Assembly: GCF_003429105.1 (NCBI RefSeq)
Contig: NZ_QVTD01000010.1
Location: forward strand, 177,762-241,761
Source of the DNA: Peribacillus glennii
GTDB lineage: Bacteria > Bacillota > Bacilli > Bacillales > DSM-1321
Length of the DNA: 64,000 bases
Direction: 5' to 3'
The notes beneath the pieces are model-generated. The model did not search any database. It was given only the letters and a program-made list of their open reading frames with translations, and was not told the DNA's origin. Positions 8,944-16,801 of this stretch are shown piece after piece. A program made the position numbers and the translations under genes. Position 1 is the first letter of the stretch. Each line of letters opens with the position of its first letter.

Positions 8944-9462
8944 TTAGCTTAATGATTTTACTAAAGCTTCTCCAAATTCTTTAGCGCCATCTGGACCATC
9001 ACCAGTGATAATATCATCATGAGCAACAACATGTTTTTCAACATATGTTACTTTATTCGCTTTTAATTGGTCTTTTTGTACATCTACTGGATAGCAAGTT
9101 GCTTCTCTTCCAGTAAGTAAACCCGTTTTAGCTACAGTAACCGCACCTGCACAAATTCCTGTTACAAGAACTTTATTAGTATACGCTTGCTTCAAGTAGT
9201 CTTGTAATTCTTTATTTTCCCATAGATGATCGTTCGTACCAGATCCACCAATAACAGATACAACATCATAGTCAGAAGCACAAACGTCTGAGAAAATGAC
9301 CTCAGCAGTTGCTTTACCTTCATAATCCCCTATGATTTCACCTGTTTTTGTACTTGCAATTGTCACATCAATTCCGTTGCTTTCCAATTCCGCTTTTGGT
9401 TGAAATAATTCGTCTTCATTGAAACGTTCCGGTGGTATAATTAAAAGTGCTTTTTTACTCAT
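8944..9462 (-). CDS. DJ-1/PfpI family protein
   Basis: This 172-residue single-domain class I glutamine-amidotransferase-like protein has the nucleophile-elbow cysteine in VLVTGICAGAVTVAK and a following ATCYPVD segment. Family members act as glyoxalase/deglycase-like stress proteins or as cysteine peptidases; the actual substrate here is unknown. I start at the ATG at 9462, preceded by AGGAGG; the longer frame upstream overlaps the divergent gene. It is divergently paired with an HxlR regulator across 148 bases, which suggests control by that regulator, probably in response to electrophile or thiol stress (inference). Confidence 0.88.
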   Translation of the reverse strand: MSKKALLIIPPERFNEDELFQPKAELESNGIDVTIASTKTGEIIGDYEGKATAEVIFSDVCASDYDVVSVIGGSGTNDHLWENKELQDYLKQAYTNKVLVTGICAGAVTVAKTGLLTGREATCYPVDVQKDQLKANKVTYVEKHVVAHDDIITGDGPDGAKEFGEALVKSLS

Positions 9463-9555
9463 TTGTAGTTCCTCCTCATTAATGAAAAAGATTTGCCGGT
9501 AAGACGACCATTTCATTCTACTGCTTGTTTTCTTCACTGTGAAGAATGCACTTTT

Positions 9556-9583
9556 TTGTAAGGAGGTTACCGACAGGTTACAA
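9556..9583. promoter_or_regulatory. Candidate HxlR operator between the divergent genes
   Basis: TTGTAA (9556-9561) and TTACAA (9578-9583) form an inverted repeat. Inside it AGGTTAC occurs twice (9564, 9575), exactly 11 bases apart, one helical turn. The position, just upstream of the hxlR-type gene, fits autoregulation. Confidence 0.4.
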
Positions 9584-9610
9584 TTGATACAAATAAGGAG
9601 GTAAGAATTT

Positions 9611-10000
9611 ATGCCAGATACATTTAGAGATGAAGTTAAAGAAAAGATCATAAATGGTGATTATAATTGTGAAAAAGAACTTACCTTATCAATTATAAGT
9701 GGTAAATGGAAAATTGTTATTTTATGGCATTTGGGAGTAGAAGGACCACATCGATTCAGTGATCTCCAAAGACTTTTTCCAAAAATATCTCATAAAATAT
9801 TAACGAATCAATTAAGAGAACTGATGGAAGATGGAATAGTTCATCGCGAGGTTTATCCAGAAGTTCCACCGAAAGTGGAATATTCCATGACTGAATTGGG
9901 GATGACTTTACTTCCTATCGTTGAAATGATGTATGAATGGGGAAAAAATCGGATAGCAGAAATCATAAAAGAAATGGATATATCGGAATTAAACAATTAA
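9611..10000 (+). CDS. HxlR-family winged-helix transcriptional regulator
   Basis: This 129-residue DNA-binding protein has the family signature [26 protein letters not shown] (about 28-54) and the wing segment. The conserved N-terminal cysteine (C20 in DYNCEKEL), used as a redox or electrophile sensor in YodB- and HypR-like regulators, is present. An AAGGAGG site lies upstream of the ATG. The divergent DJ-1/PfpI gene is the likely target. A decayed SDR gene follows on the same strand and may once have been co-transcribed. Confidence 0.9.
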   Translation: MPDTFRDEVKEKIINGDYNCEKELTLSIISGKWKIVILWHLGVEGPHRFSDLQRLFPKISHKILTNQLRELMEDGIVHREVYPEVPPKVEYSMTELGMTLLPIVEMMYEWGKNRIAEIIKEMDISELNN

Positions 10001-10007
10001 GCATAAG

Positions 10008-10182
10008 CTTACATTTATAATGTTGCTTTACAAAACCTATTAGAAAAGAAGCACCTCAAACTGAACGATGCCTATACTCCTCTTTACGGCGGAATACCAA
10101 AAGATGGGCGTGTTGCACAGCCTGAAGATATAGCGGAAACTGGTACATCGGTACTTATCGATGGTGGAGCTCATTTAATCTA
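10008..10182 (+). pseudogene. C-terminal relic of a short-chain dehydrogenase (SDR)
   Basis: The open stretch reads PLYGGIPKDGRVAQPEDIAE, then TGTSVLIDGGAHLI-stop. This is the classic SDR end (RxGxPEDIA...G..L.VDGG) with about a dozen residues missing between PEDIAE and TGTSV. No Rossmann domain precedes it, so this is an internally deleted 3' remnant. Confidence 0.7.
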
Positions 10183-10232
10183 ATCCTGCGATATCAAATT
10201 CGACTGATTAATTGATTTAGAATAGAACTGAT

Positions 10233-10278
10233 AGGGATGACTCAAAGTGTCAGATACTTTGAGTCATCCCTGCCTTTT
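10233..10278 (+). terminator. Strong rho-independent terminator
   Basis: AGGGATGACTCAAAGT and ACTTTGAGTCATCCCT form a perfect 16-bp stem with a 7-base loop, followed by a T-rich tract. It closes the hxlR/SDR-relic transcription unit. Confidence 0.9.
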
Positions 10279-10547
10279 TGTTTTTTTGTTACTAATAAAA
10301 GCAGAAATAACCACCTCAGCAACAAAGAATGATTTTATTGGTTTGTACTTTATATTACGTGACATGAAAATTCTTCTTCTACAAGACACCAATATAGAAA
10401 AGAAAATAATGGAGATTTAAAAAATGCATTAGCAATTGCGGTTATTGAAATCCCTCTTAGGTTGTTAACTCCCTCATCAAGGGTCCAATCAAATTTTCTC
10501 AATGAGTTTAGGAAATGCTTAATCAAGTCTATTGAGATTATTTTCAG

Positions 10548-10656
10548 TCAATCTTTGCTGCTTCAGCAATTGCTAAAACGTATTCTTCTTGCACTGCGTT
10601 TGGAATGGCGATGACGTTATTCGATCGGATCTTCCAAGCAAGGGCGCATTGTAATA
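10548..10656 (-). pseudogene. C-terminal relic of an aldo/keto reductase
   Basis: On the minus strand it reads CALAWKIRSNNVIAIPNAVQ, then EEYVLAIAEAAKID-stop. This matches the AKR cofactor-binding end (ALAW...NVIAIPKAV..EHV..NA.A). Nothing upstream belongs to the gene. The surrounding 10.3-10.7 kb shows no intact gene. Confidence 0.65.
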
Positions 10657-10727
10657 ACTAGTTATTTTTTTTAATGTCTCTTATTTTTTCTGTTAACTGG
10701 AAAAGCTAATTCAATCCAAAAGCTTCA

Positions 10728-10740
10728 TTTACTTATGATA
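10728..10740 (+). repeat. rlmH-end direct repeat A (left-most att-like site)
   Basis: TTTACTTATGATA repeats the last codons of rlmH: on the minus strand it reads ...PYHK-stop in the same phase. Flanks diverge beyond the 13-base core (AAGGTGCATC against CGGTTCACC at rlmH), and no clear TAAATGAGG inverted repeat is present, so this is the weakest of the four copies. Confidence 0.5.
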
Positions 10741-10855
10741 AGGTGCATCATATCATGTTTGAAGCGAAATTTTTAAGTACCTTGAAAGGGTTCCATATAT
10801 TTGGCAAGGGATTTGGGGACTTGTGGGGTTTGAACCCTGTCCGACAATATCGGCT

Positions 10856-11003
10856 TCAACGGGGCTTTTCGATGGAGAATATGACTGTCCAAAACGCCTT
10901 TTTCGGTTCTCCCACTTCGTTAAACAACAACGGCCAGTTTTTTCTTCCTTTTACGGGGGAATATTTCAACCAACTTGTCTGTAACTCCCCAGAATGTGAC
11001 ACC
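10856..11003 (-). pseudogene. C-terminal relic of a GH10 endo-1,4-beta-xylanase
   Basis: Minus-strand segments GVTFWGVTDK and, after a frame change, NWPLLFNEVGEPKKAFWTVI match the conserved GH10 end (FWG.TD...W followed by PLLFD....PK.A...I). The frameshift, and the absence of the catalytic barrel, mark it as a relic. Confidence 0.6.
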
Positions 11004-11023
11004 CGAAATTAAATCCGGGTGTA

Positions 11024-11373
11024 TTAATTTAGATAAACTTCAAATATTCCTTTGCCCCTTACCACGTCCTGAGGCGTTAACTTTCTCAGTTCTTCAGGCG
11101 TTGGGAAAAGGAGTAGTGTCGCCAATGAGCCTCTGCACATCAGGTTCTTAAATACTTGTCGCAGTTCAGGGAACACACGTCAACCCAACGATGAATTTGA
11201 TTCTTCACACTAACGAATCTCGTAACGACGGAGTCTTTGTTGGAGAGAAAGACTCGAAGCTCTTCAAAAGCTTCAGGCGTGTTGTGAATGAATAGTAGCC
11301 GTTTTTCACCATGTCTGCGATGACGAGGGCATCTTTTTTGTCGCTCTTCGATGGTGTATTGTCGCGGTTTTCC
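11024..11373 (-). pseudogene. IS110-family transposase relic
   Basis: Minus-strand reading, with one frame change, gives SKSDKKDALVIADMVKNGYY (DEDD-domain DKKDA..IA signature), then PEAFEELRVFLSNKDSVVTR, then LRQVFKNLMCRGSLATLLLF and PTPEELRKLTPQDVV. This is the N-terminal RuvC-like half of an IS110-type transposase. The C-terminal transposase_20 domain is absent. It abuts the SDR relic at 11395, which it may have interrupted. Confidence 0.65.
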
Positions 11374-11394
11374 TTATTCTTTTTATCCCTCTGA

Positions 11395-11607
11395 TCTTAA
11401 TCCAGTGGAAGCTCAAAAACAGTAGTATATCCCTTTTCTTTAAGTTTTTTACGGCTTCAGTTAATTTTGACCCTGGACGGGATATGATACTGCTACTTTT
11501 GCCCCTTTATCAAGAAGGGCTTCTGCCATGGCATAACCTAAGCCGTCGGAGGCACCGGTAATGACAACATGTACATTTTCTAATGCTTTTACCATTCTTT
11601 CACTCAT
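11395..11607 (-). pseudogene. N-terminal relic of a short-chain dehydrogenase
   Basis: From the ATG at 11607: ENVHVVITGASDGLGYAMAE, then ALLDKGAKV. This is the Rossmann TGxxxGxG motif of SDRs. After a frameshift the sequence goes on as SRPGSKLTEAVKNLK and then, in another frame, TTVFELPLD, all normal SDR text. It stops where IS110-like sequence begins. Confidence 0.65.
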
Positions 11608-11763
11608 TCAAATTGTTAGAGTGCTATCCACTTGATTATAAACAATTATGTGAAGAAATCCCCTGTTCCGTTAAACTCCCGTTAATAAATCCCTGCATTT
11701 TCAAACCTGATATTCCCCCATTTTCAGTCCTGACCGCCGATTTTTTTCCGTGGAACAATTTCA

Positions 11764-11806
11764 AAAAAACGGCTGTGTTCGCATCGTTTTCGAAAGAGCC
11801 GTTTTT
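11764..11806. terminator. Bidirectional terminator-like hairpin
   Basis: AAAACGGCT (11766-11774) and AGCCGTTTT (11797-11805) pair, with T or A runs on both outer sides. No intact gene is adjacent, so it is probably the surviving 3' end of a lost gene or IS. Confidence 0.45.
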
Positions 11807-12013
11807 CGTTTTTCTCCGGATTGCTCGACATAGCTGCCCAAGTTACCAAAAAAGGGGACCAGACACCTTCACAAAATAACTGATTTTATACAGATGTCTT
11901 TATCAAAAGGAAATATTTGTAACAGTGCACGCACCTGATATATACTTAATAATCGCAGGTATAATATTCAAGTCCTTACATGTCATTTTGTCTCCTTCAT
12001 TTTAATATTTTAA

Positions 12014-12095
12014 TCACGTAATTTTTATCAACTCCTGTATTGCGTCCACAAACCGTTCCTTTCCGTCATAACACACTTTAGGATAATACAATTGA
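12014..12095 (-). pseudogene. Short C-terminal fragment of an unidentified protein
   Basis: Minus-strand reading gives LYYPKVCYDGKERFVDAIQE, then LIKIT-stop. It looks like the end of a soluble enzyme, but it is too short to name. The stretch 11.6-12.2 kb holds no intact gene. Confidence 0.3.
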
Positions 12096-12228
12096 GAGCA
12101 AGAAAAGAAGCGGAATTTTACCCGCTCCATTCATGGATGTACGAATGCCTATGATGACGGGATCGAATGCATATCTAAAGCGTATGATTCATATCATGTA
12201 TCGATCAGTCGAGAGGGAGAGGATGCAG

Positions 12229-12675
12229 ATGTTGAAAATCACTCTGGAGGTCGCCAAAGTGTTGATTCACGCAGCGGAACTCCGGGCAAGGGAGCTCGGG
12301 ATCGCGGAAGTGATTGCCATCGTAGACGATGGCGGGAATTTCGTTGCTTCTCATCGGATGGACCATGCCTGGCTGGCCAGTGTCGACATCGCCCATAATA
12401 AGGCATGGACGGCGGTCGCGCTAAAAATGCCCACGGCGAGCCTTGCTCCGTTGGCGGTCCCGAGCGGGGAGCTGTACGGGATTAATACGACCAACCACGG
12501 ACGCGTGGTCGTGTTCGGAGGGGGGATTCCGTTGTCGTTCGAAGGGAGAATCGTCGGGGCGGTCGGCGTAAGTGGCAGTAATGTTGCAAACGACATTGAG
12601 GTTTCGAAAGCGGCGGTGCGGGCTTTCGAAACCTATCCGAAGGCGCGGATCGGGTCTTCCGGGAGCTTGCTGTAG
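12229..12675 (+). CDS. GlcG/HbpS-like (DUF336) protein
   Basis: This 148-residue protein of the haem-degrading/GlcG family is usually found beside oxidoreductase genes; biochemical roles proposed for the family are haem or cofactor binding. Typical features are AEVIAIVDDGGNFVASHRMD (about 26-45), ASVDIAHNKAWTA, the glycine-rich GGGIPLSFEGRIVGAVGVSG, and the ending AAVRAF. I choose the ATG at 12229, six bases after GGGAGAGG; the upstream ATG at 12223 abuts that site. Base composition is clearly more GC-rich than the neighbourhood, as in the next gene, suggesting that both arrived together from another source. It faces the next gene convergently. Confidence 0.8.
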   Translation: MLKITLEVAKVLIHAAELRARELGIAEVIAIVDDGGNFVASHRMDHAWLASVDIAHNKAWTAVALKMPTASLAPLAVPSGELYGINTTNHGRVVVFGGGIPLSFEGRIVGAVGVSGSNVANDIEVSKAAVRAFETYPKARIGSSGSLL

Positions 12676-12802
12676 ACCTGCCGGTTTTAGCCCTATAACG
12701 AAACTAGGTCCCGCCAATATTCCCGAAAAATCGGCAAAACACATGGGGCTGTCCTTCAGGGTACAATACCCCGTGGCACAGCCCCTCTTCTCATGCCATC
12801 AT

Positions 12803-13942
12803 TTAAGGCTTAAGGACGAATTTAATGCATTCGTCCGCATGGTTGTAAAAGGTGTTGTACGCGTTATGCGCCTGATCGAGCGGCACTTTATGCGTGATGA
12901 TCTCCGTCGGATCGAACTCGCCTGCCATAATTTTTTGATACAGCATTGGCATGTAATGAATCACGGGCGCCTGTCCCATGGTCAGCTTCACGTTTCGTTC
13001 CCAAAGGTTTCCGAACATGAACTGGTTGTATTTAGAACCGTATACCCCCGTAATCTGAATCGTGCCGAATTTCCGCACCGCATTCATCGCGATGTTGATC
13101 GGGCTGAGCGTTCCGCCAACCAGCTTGGCCTTCTGCTCTTCCTCCTCCAATGGCGTCTTCTTGCCGTCCATTCCGACGCAATCGATGACGACATCCGCAC
13201 CCCCGCGCGTTATTTCTTTTATATGCAGCCCCATGTCTTTGAAATCTTCAAAGTTGAAGATTTCGACGTTATTCATTTTTTTGGCATGGTTCAGCCGGTA
13301 CGGGAGATTGTCGATCGCGATGACCCGTTTGGCCCCTTTCATCCAGGCGAATTTTTGCGCCATCAAGCCAACGGGGCCGCAGCCGAGCACCACCACCGTA
13401 TCCCCCTGCTTCACGCCGCCGTTGTCCACGCTCCAATAGGCCGTCGGCAGCACGTCGGACAGGAACAGGAGCTTCTCATCCTCCAATTCACATGACTCCG
13501 GAATAACGAAAGGCATGAAATTGCCGTACGGCACATAAAGCAATTCGGCTTGTCCGCCCGGATAATTCCCGTAACGTTCGGTAAACCCAAAGTAAGCTCC
13601 CGTATCCACTTGGGGATTGGGGTTGGAGTTGTCGCATTGGCTCTCCATTTCATGCTGGCAGTAATGACAGCTGCCGCACGAGATATTGAAAGGGAGCACG
13701 ACCCGGTCCCCTTTTTTGACCTTTGTCACCTCAGGGCCCACTTCTTCGACGATGCCCATCGGTTCATGTCCGACCACGTATCCGGTTTGGGCTTGAATCG
13801 CCCCCTGGTATATATGGAGATCGGAACCACATATGGCGGTCGAGGTGATCCTGACGATAATCCCGTCTTTTTTCTGAATCGTCGGATCCGCGACCTGCGT
13901 CACTTGCATGTTCTTCACGCCATTGAAAGTTACAGCCTTCAT
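12803..13942 (-). CDS. Zinc-dependent alcohol dehydrogenase (formaldehyde-dehydrogenase-like)
   Basis: This 379-residue MDR enzyme probably oxidises an alcohol or aldehyde with NAD. Catalytic zinc ligands are visible in STAICGSDLHIY (Cys) and GYVVGHEPMGIVEEVG (His, Glu). The structural zinc loop is reduced to CGSCHYCQHEMESQC. The coenzyme motif is VVVLGCGPVGLMAQ. Insertions (YGNYPGGQAELLYVPY and the HYMPMLYQKI tail) match the glutathione-independent formaldehyde dehydrogenase subgroup. I use the ATG at 13942, six bases after AGGAGG; the GTG at 13948 abuts that site. GC-rich like its convergent neighbour. Confidence 0.9.
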   Translation of the reverse strand: MKAVTFNGVKNMQVTQVADPTIQKKDGIIVRITSTAICGSDLHIYQGAIQAQTGYVVGHEPMGIVEEVGPEVTKVKKGDRVVLPFNISCGSCHYCQHEMESQCDNSNPNPQVDTGAYFGFTERYGNYPGGQAELLYVPYGNFMPFVIPESCELEDEKLLFLSDVLPTAYWSVDNGGVKQGDTVVVLGCGPVGLMAQKFAWMKGAKRVIAIDNLPYRLNHAKKMNNVEIFNFEDFKDMGLHIKEITRGGADVVIDCVGMDGKKTPLEEEEQKAKLVGGTLSPINIAMNAVRKFGTIQITGVYGSKYNQFMFGNLWERNVKLTMGQAPVIHYMPMLYQKIMAGEFDPTEIITHKVPLDQAHNAYNTFYNHADECIKFVLKP

Positions 13943-14089
13943 AATCACCCTCCTGTTATAGCATGCCTTGATTTTGATACATGCTTCTATTATGGAATTG
14001 GAGAGTGAGGATTATACATTCGATGTACGGTATTTTCGACAGCCGCGGAGCGCCTAAGAACAAGAAAGGAGAGGGAAGACGAAGCGTTA

Positions 14090-14268
14090 ATGAATACCGC
14101 ATGGAGTCACTTTCGCCGGTTTGAAGCCGCTCACCGAAATAGCATATGGCAGGACGATGTGCAGCACACGCTTTATCTACCGGATCCGGAAAAGCCCGGC
14201 AAGAAGGCGATGTCCTATCTGGTTATTTTCATTCACGATGCCTTATGTAAAGATTTACATAAGGCATC
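14090..14268 (+). pseudogene. DDE transposase fragment, plus-strand copy
   Basis: It reads HFRRFEAAHRNSIWQDDVQH, then TLYLPDPEKPGKKAMSYLVI and FIHDALCKDL. This is the region around the first catalytic Asp of an rve/integrase-type transposase (W..D......P.......YL..FIDD). It is broken at the palindrome centred at 14252, facing a related copy on the other strand. Confidence 0.65.
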
Positions 14269-14575
14269 ATCGATAAAGGCGGCAAGATACATTTGTTTCT
14301 TCACTCCATTTGAAGCAATCGGCAAGTAAGGGCCATACTTGAAATCTGATTGCCAGAGTTGGTTTCGATTCCGTTTATGGAACCTCCGGGCAGCTACTCC
14401 CGTCTGGGAATAGAGTCACATATGTCGTGTGCTGTACCCTTTTTCAGTCAGCTTTTCCTGGAGTGTTGACCTTTTGATTTGTCCTGGGCCTGCCAGCCCG
14501 TCCCATTCGAGAATCTGGATGATTTGTGCTACTTTCCGGCTTGGCACTTCCTTACGAAGAAGTATTAACACTAAA
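14231..14575 (-). pseudogene. DDE transposase fragment, minus-strand copy
   Basis: Minus-strand reading from a GTG/TTG region: VPSRKVAQIIQILEWDGLAG, then GQIKRSTLQEKLTEKGYSTR, one in-frame TGA, then RNRNQLWQSDFKYGPYLP and QMYLAAFIDDALC. It holds the HTH plus the first catalytic Asp of an rve-type transposase. It ends at the same residue (FI.DALCK) as the facing plus-strand copy. The C-terminal half of the transposase is missing in both. Confidence 0.7.
14237..14268. repeat. Palindromic junction of two transposase relics
   Basis: GATGCCTTATGTAAA and TTTACATAAGGCATC are perfect 15-base inverted arms separated by two bases. Each arm encodes the DALCK segment of one of the facing relics. Confidence 0.8.
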
Positions 14576-14668
14576 TTTCACTGATGCTTAGAAACTATAG
14601 GCTAATAGTAATTATTTTAAGCCATTACTAATAACAGGTATACTAATAAGGAAAGGATGTGGTTCATC

Positions 14669-15697
14669 ATGAATACAATGAAGGCGGTAGGATTGACTCG
14701 TTACCTTCCAATTGACAATCCCCAAAGCCTGGTGGACGTAGTTGTAGAAAAACCAAAAGCAACGGGTCGTGACATTTTGGTCAAAGTTGCGGCCATATCG
14801 GTCAATCCTGTTGATACAAAGGTACGAGCTCCTAAGGAAAGAGTTGAGGAAGTTCCTAAAATTCTAGGTTGGGATGTAGCAGGAGTCGTCGAAGAGACAG
14901 GACCGGACTGTTCATTGTTTCGTCCGGGAGATGAAGTTTTTTACGCTGGCAGTATTGCACGACAAGGCGGAAACAGTGAATACCATTTAGTTGATGAACG
15001 AATCGTTGGGCGCAAACCTGTTTCCTTAAGTTTTGTGGAAGCCGCAGCTCTTCCCCTAACCTCCATTACAGCTTGGGAAGCGTTATTTACCCGAATGTCT
15101 ATTTCCCAAGATCCGGGCCCTAACAAAGGAAAGGCTCTGCTGATCATTGGTGCAGCCGGGGGTGTAGGTTCCATTGCCACTCAGCTTGCAAAACAAGCGG
15201 GGCTTACTGTAATCGGGACTGCTTCCCGATCGGAAACTGTTAGCTGGGTTAAATCAATGGGCGCGGACTATACCATTAATCACCATGACCCGCTCCTACC
15301 ACAACTTCAAGCAATTGGATTTACAAACGTTCCGTACATTTTTTGCCTGAATGCTTTGGAAATGCACTGGGCCGGTATTAGCGAAGCTATTTCTCCGCAA
15401 GGAGTTGTGTGCGCAATTGATGATCCAGCCTCTCCGCTGGACCTCAAATTGCTTAAGCAAAAAAGCGTCACCTTCGTGTGGGAGTTTATGTTTACTCGCC
15501 CTGTTTACGAAACAGATGATATGATTGAGCAGCATCTATTGCTTAATCGCATTGCTGATGCTGTGGACCATCAAAAATTAAAGACAACACTGGCCGAAGT
15601 CCTTGGACCGATATCAGCAGAAAATCTCCGTCAAGCCCACAAATTTTTGGAGAGCAATAGGACGATTGGTAAAATTGTACTAGAAGGTTTTGTTTAA
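14669..15697 (+). CDS. Zinc-independent MDR oxidoreductase (quinone oxidoreductase / ZADH family)
   Basis: This 342-residue NADPH-dependent enzyme is of the quinone oxidoreductase-like branch. The N-terminal GroES-like domain includes VAAISVNPVDTKVR and ILGWDVAGVVEETG. The NADP motif is LLIIGAAGGVGSIATQLAKQ (about 150-170). No catalytic zinc ligands are visible. Likely substrates are quinones or enones (family inference). The ATG at 14669 gives MNTMKAVGLTRYLP, the usual family start; an in-frame ATG at 14657 overlaps the GGAAAGG ribosome site. TACTAATAA-like repeats just upstream (14625-14650) may be an operator. It is followed by its own terminator. Confidence 0.88.
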   Translation: MNTMKAVGLTRYLPIDNPQSLVDVVVEKPKATGRDILVKVAAISVNPVDTKVRAPKERVEEVPKILGWDVAGVVEETGPDCSLFRPGDEVFYAGSIARQGGNSEYHLVDERIVGRKPVSLSFVEAAALPLTSITAWEALFTRMSISQDPGPNKGKALLIIGAAGGVGSIATQLAKQAGLTVIGTASRSETVSWVKSMGADYTINHHDPLLPQLQAIGFTNVPYIFCLNALEMHWAGISEAISPQGVVCAIDDPASPLDLKLLKQKSVTFVWEFMFTRPVYETDDMIEQHLLLNRIADAVDHQKLKTTLAEVLGPISAENLRQAHKFLESNRTIGKIVLEGFV

Positions 15698-15779
15698 AAA
15701 CCTGTTTGCAGAGAGAATAAAAAACAATGAGGTTTCCCGTTAAATCGGTGATTCGATAATTGCAATTGGATAAAAATAT

Positions 15780-15808
15780 AAAGCCGACTGCTGATCGCAG
15801 CCGGCTTT
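15780..15808 (+). terminator. Terminator of the MDR oxidoreductase gene
   Basis: AAAGCCGACTGC and GCAGCCGGCTTT pair with one mismatch; the following T-run is short. Confidence 0.55.
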
Positions 15809-15829
15809 AATTACACAGAAAAACTTTCT

Positions 15830-15842
15830 TTTACTTATGATA
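15830..15842 (+). repeat. rlmH-end direct repeat B (att-like site)
   Basis: TTTACTTATGATA, here followed by TGGTTCTTC. Read on the minus strand it codes EEPYHK-stop, a variant of the rlmH end (RGEPYHK-stop), as if left by a different donor allele. Sixteen bases further right, TAAATGAGGTTTT (15858) matches the inverted repeat expected at an element end. Confidence 0.65.
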
Positions 15843-15982
15843 TGGTTCTTCGTAATCTAAATGAGGTTTTCTATATTTATCTGGCTCACTTACGGCCCAA
15901 TTTTTTCATTTTTATTTATTGGATTTTTTACATTAACATAGGGGGTTTTGAAAGCTGAACTAAAAACTGTCGAGGATTAACA

Positions 15983-16258
15983 AAGCAAGTTAAAGATGGT
16001 TTAAGTTGGACTACTTTCTTCTTTGGTTTTCTAACGGCGTTATTCCGCCGAGATTTAAAATGGGCTATTATAATGCTTAATTGTGGAGTATTTGGATCAT
16101 TTACGCTATGGATTGGTTCAACTGTAACAGGGATTGTGTTTTCTTTTATTTAAAATGAATTATACATAAAAAGAACTAATTGAAAAGGTTACCAGCCCGC
16201 TAATGATGAATCAAGGGCCTTATTAGAAAATAACCAAATCATTTCCAAAACTGCATAA
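15983..16258 (+). pseudogene. Disrupted small membrane protein gene
   Basis: The text KQVKDGLSWTTFFFGFLTAL, then FRRDLKWAIIMLN, two hydrophobic helices, then (after a stop and frame change) GYQPANDESRALLENNQIIS. This resembles the small Bacillus membrane proteins with a WTT.FFG..PALFRGD.KW core. It lacks a start codon and is interrupted, so it is not functional. It is the only cargo of the short unit between repeats B and C. Confidence 0.6.
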
Positions 16259-16261
16259 TCC

Positions 16262-16306
16262 AAAAGGCTGGCTAAAAGAAATTTCTGTTTTTTAGTCAGC
16301 CTTTTT
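16262..16306 (+). terminator. Terminator after the small membrane protein relic
   Basis: AAAAGGCTGGCTAAAA and TTTTAGTCAGCCTTTTT pair over about 16 bases and end in a T-run. Confidence 0.75.
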
Positions 16307-16417
16307 GCTTGAATAGCCTGTCAACATCCTTTCACAGTGCTAGTCAATTTAAAGACTGGATTAAATAGATTAAGTGTTTTTCAATGTTTTGATTCTTATA
16401 TTTCCTCAAAAACCTCA

Positions 16418-16430
16418 TTTACTTATGATA
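16418..16430 (+). repeat. rlmH-end direct repeat C (att-like site)
   Basis: The copy shares about 32 bases with the true rlmH end (from AAAAACCTC through TTTACTTATGATA to CGGTTCACC), so identity continues both into the gene and beyond its stop. On the right, TAAGTGAGG (16450-16458) is the inverted partner of CCTCATTTA next to rlmH (20648-20656). Confidence 0.8.
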
Positions 16431-16602
16431 CGGTTCACCATAACACATCTAAGTGAGGTTCTTTTATTTACCTTAATGATTTTCTAGAACCCCATTTGTC
16501 TATGTTAAGTCCTCGCTTGACAGGCTTCTAGAGTTCTATGTATAGCATAGTTTGCTAGAGTAATTAGTTCTATAATGAATAAACTGCCCAAAGAGTAAAA
16601 AA

Positions 16603-16635
16603 CACTACAGACAAATGTAAAATTCACCTGTAGTG
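16603..16635 (-). terminator. Terminator of the MerR-like gene
   Basis: CACTACAG and CTGTAGTG form the stem, followed on the minus strand by a TTTTTT run. Confidence 0.7.
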
Positions 16636-16801
16636 TAATTCATAATCATAAACTATATTCTATTAGCACATAAATAATTTCTTAGACTAGACTATGTTCA
16701 ACATGTTTCCTAACCATATTTATTGGATAGGTGTTTCTTTAGATGTTAACTTCTGCATTAACACTAGTATTTTAAGGGTCGTTTTCTTGAAAAATAATGT
16801 T

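Noticed and set aside
10743..11012. Open plus-strand frame of 89 codons
   Set aside because: The opposite strand reads as a GH10 xylanase C-terminus, and the plus frame has no ribosome site or recognisable features.
12133..12180. MDVRMPMMTG text resembling a response-regulator receiver
   Set aside because: Only about ten residues match a very common motif. There is no further receiver sequence on either side.
12421..13653. Several long frames antisense or out of frame to the GlcG-like and alcohol dehydrogenase genes
   Set aside because: They are shadows caused by high GC. The protein families on the chosen frames are unambiguous.
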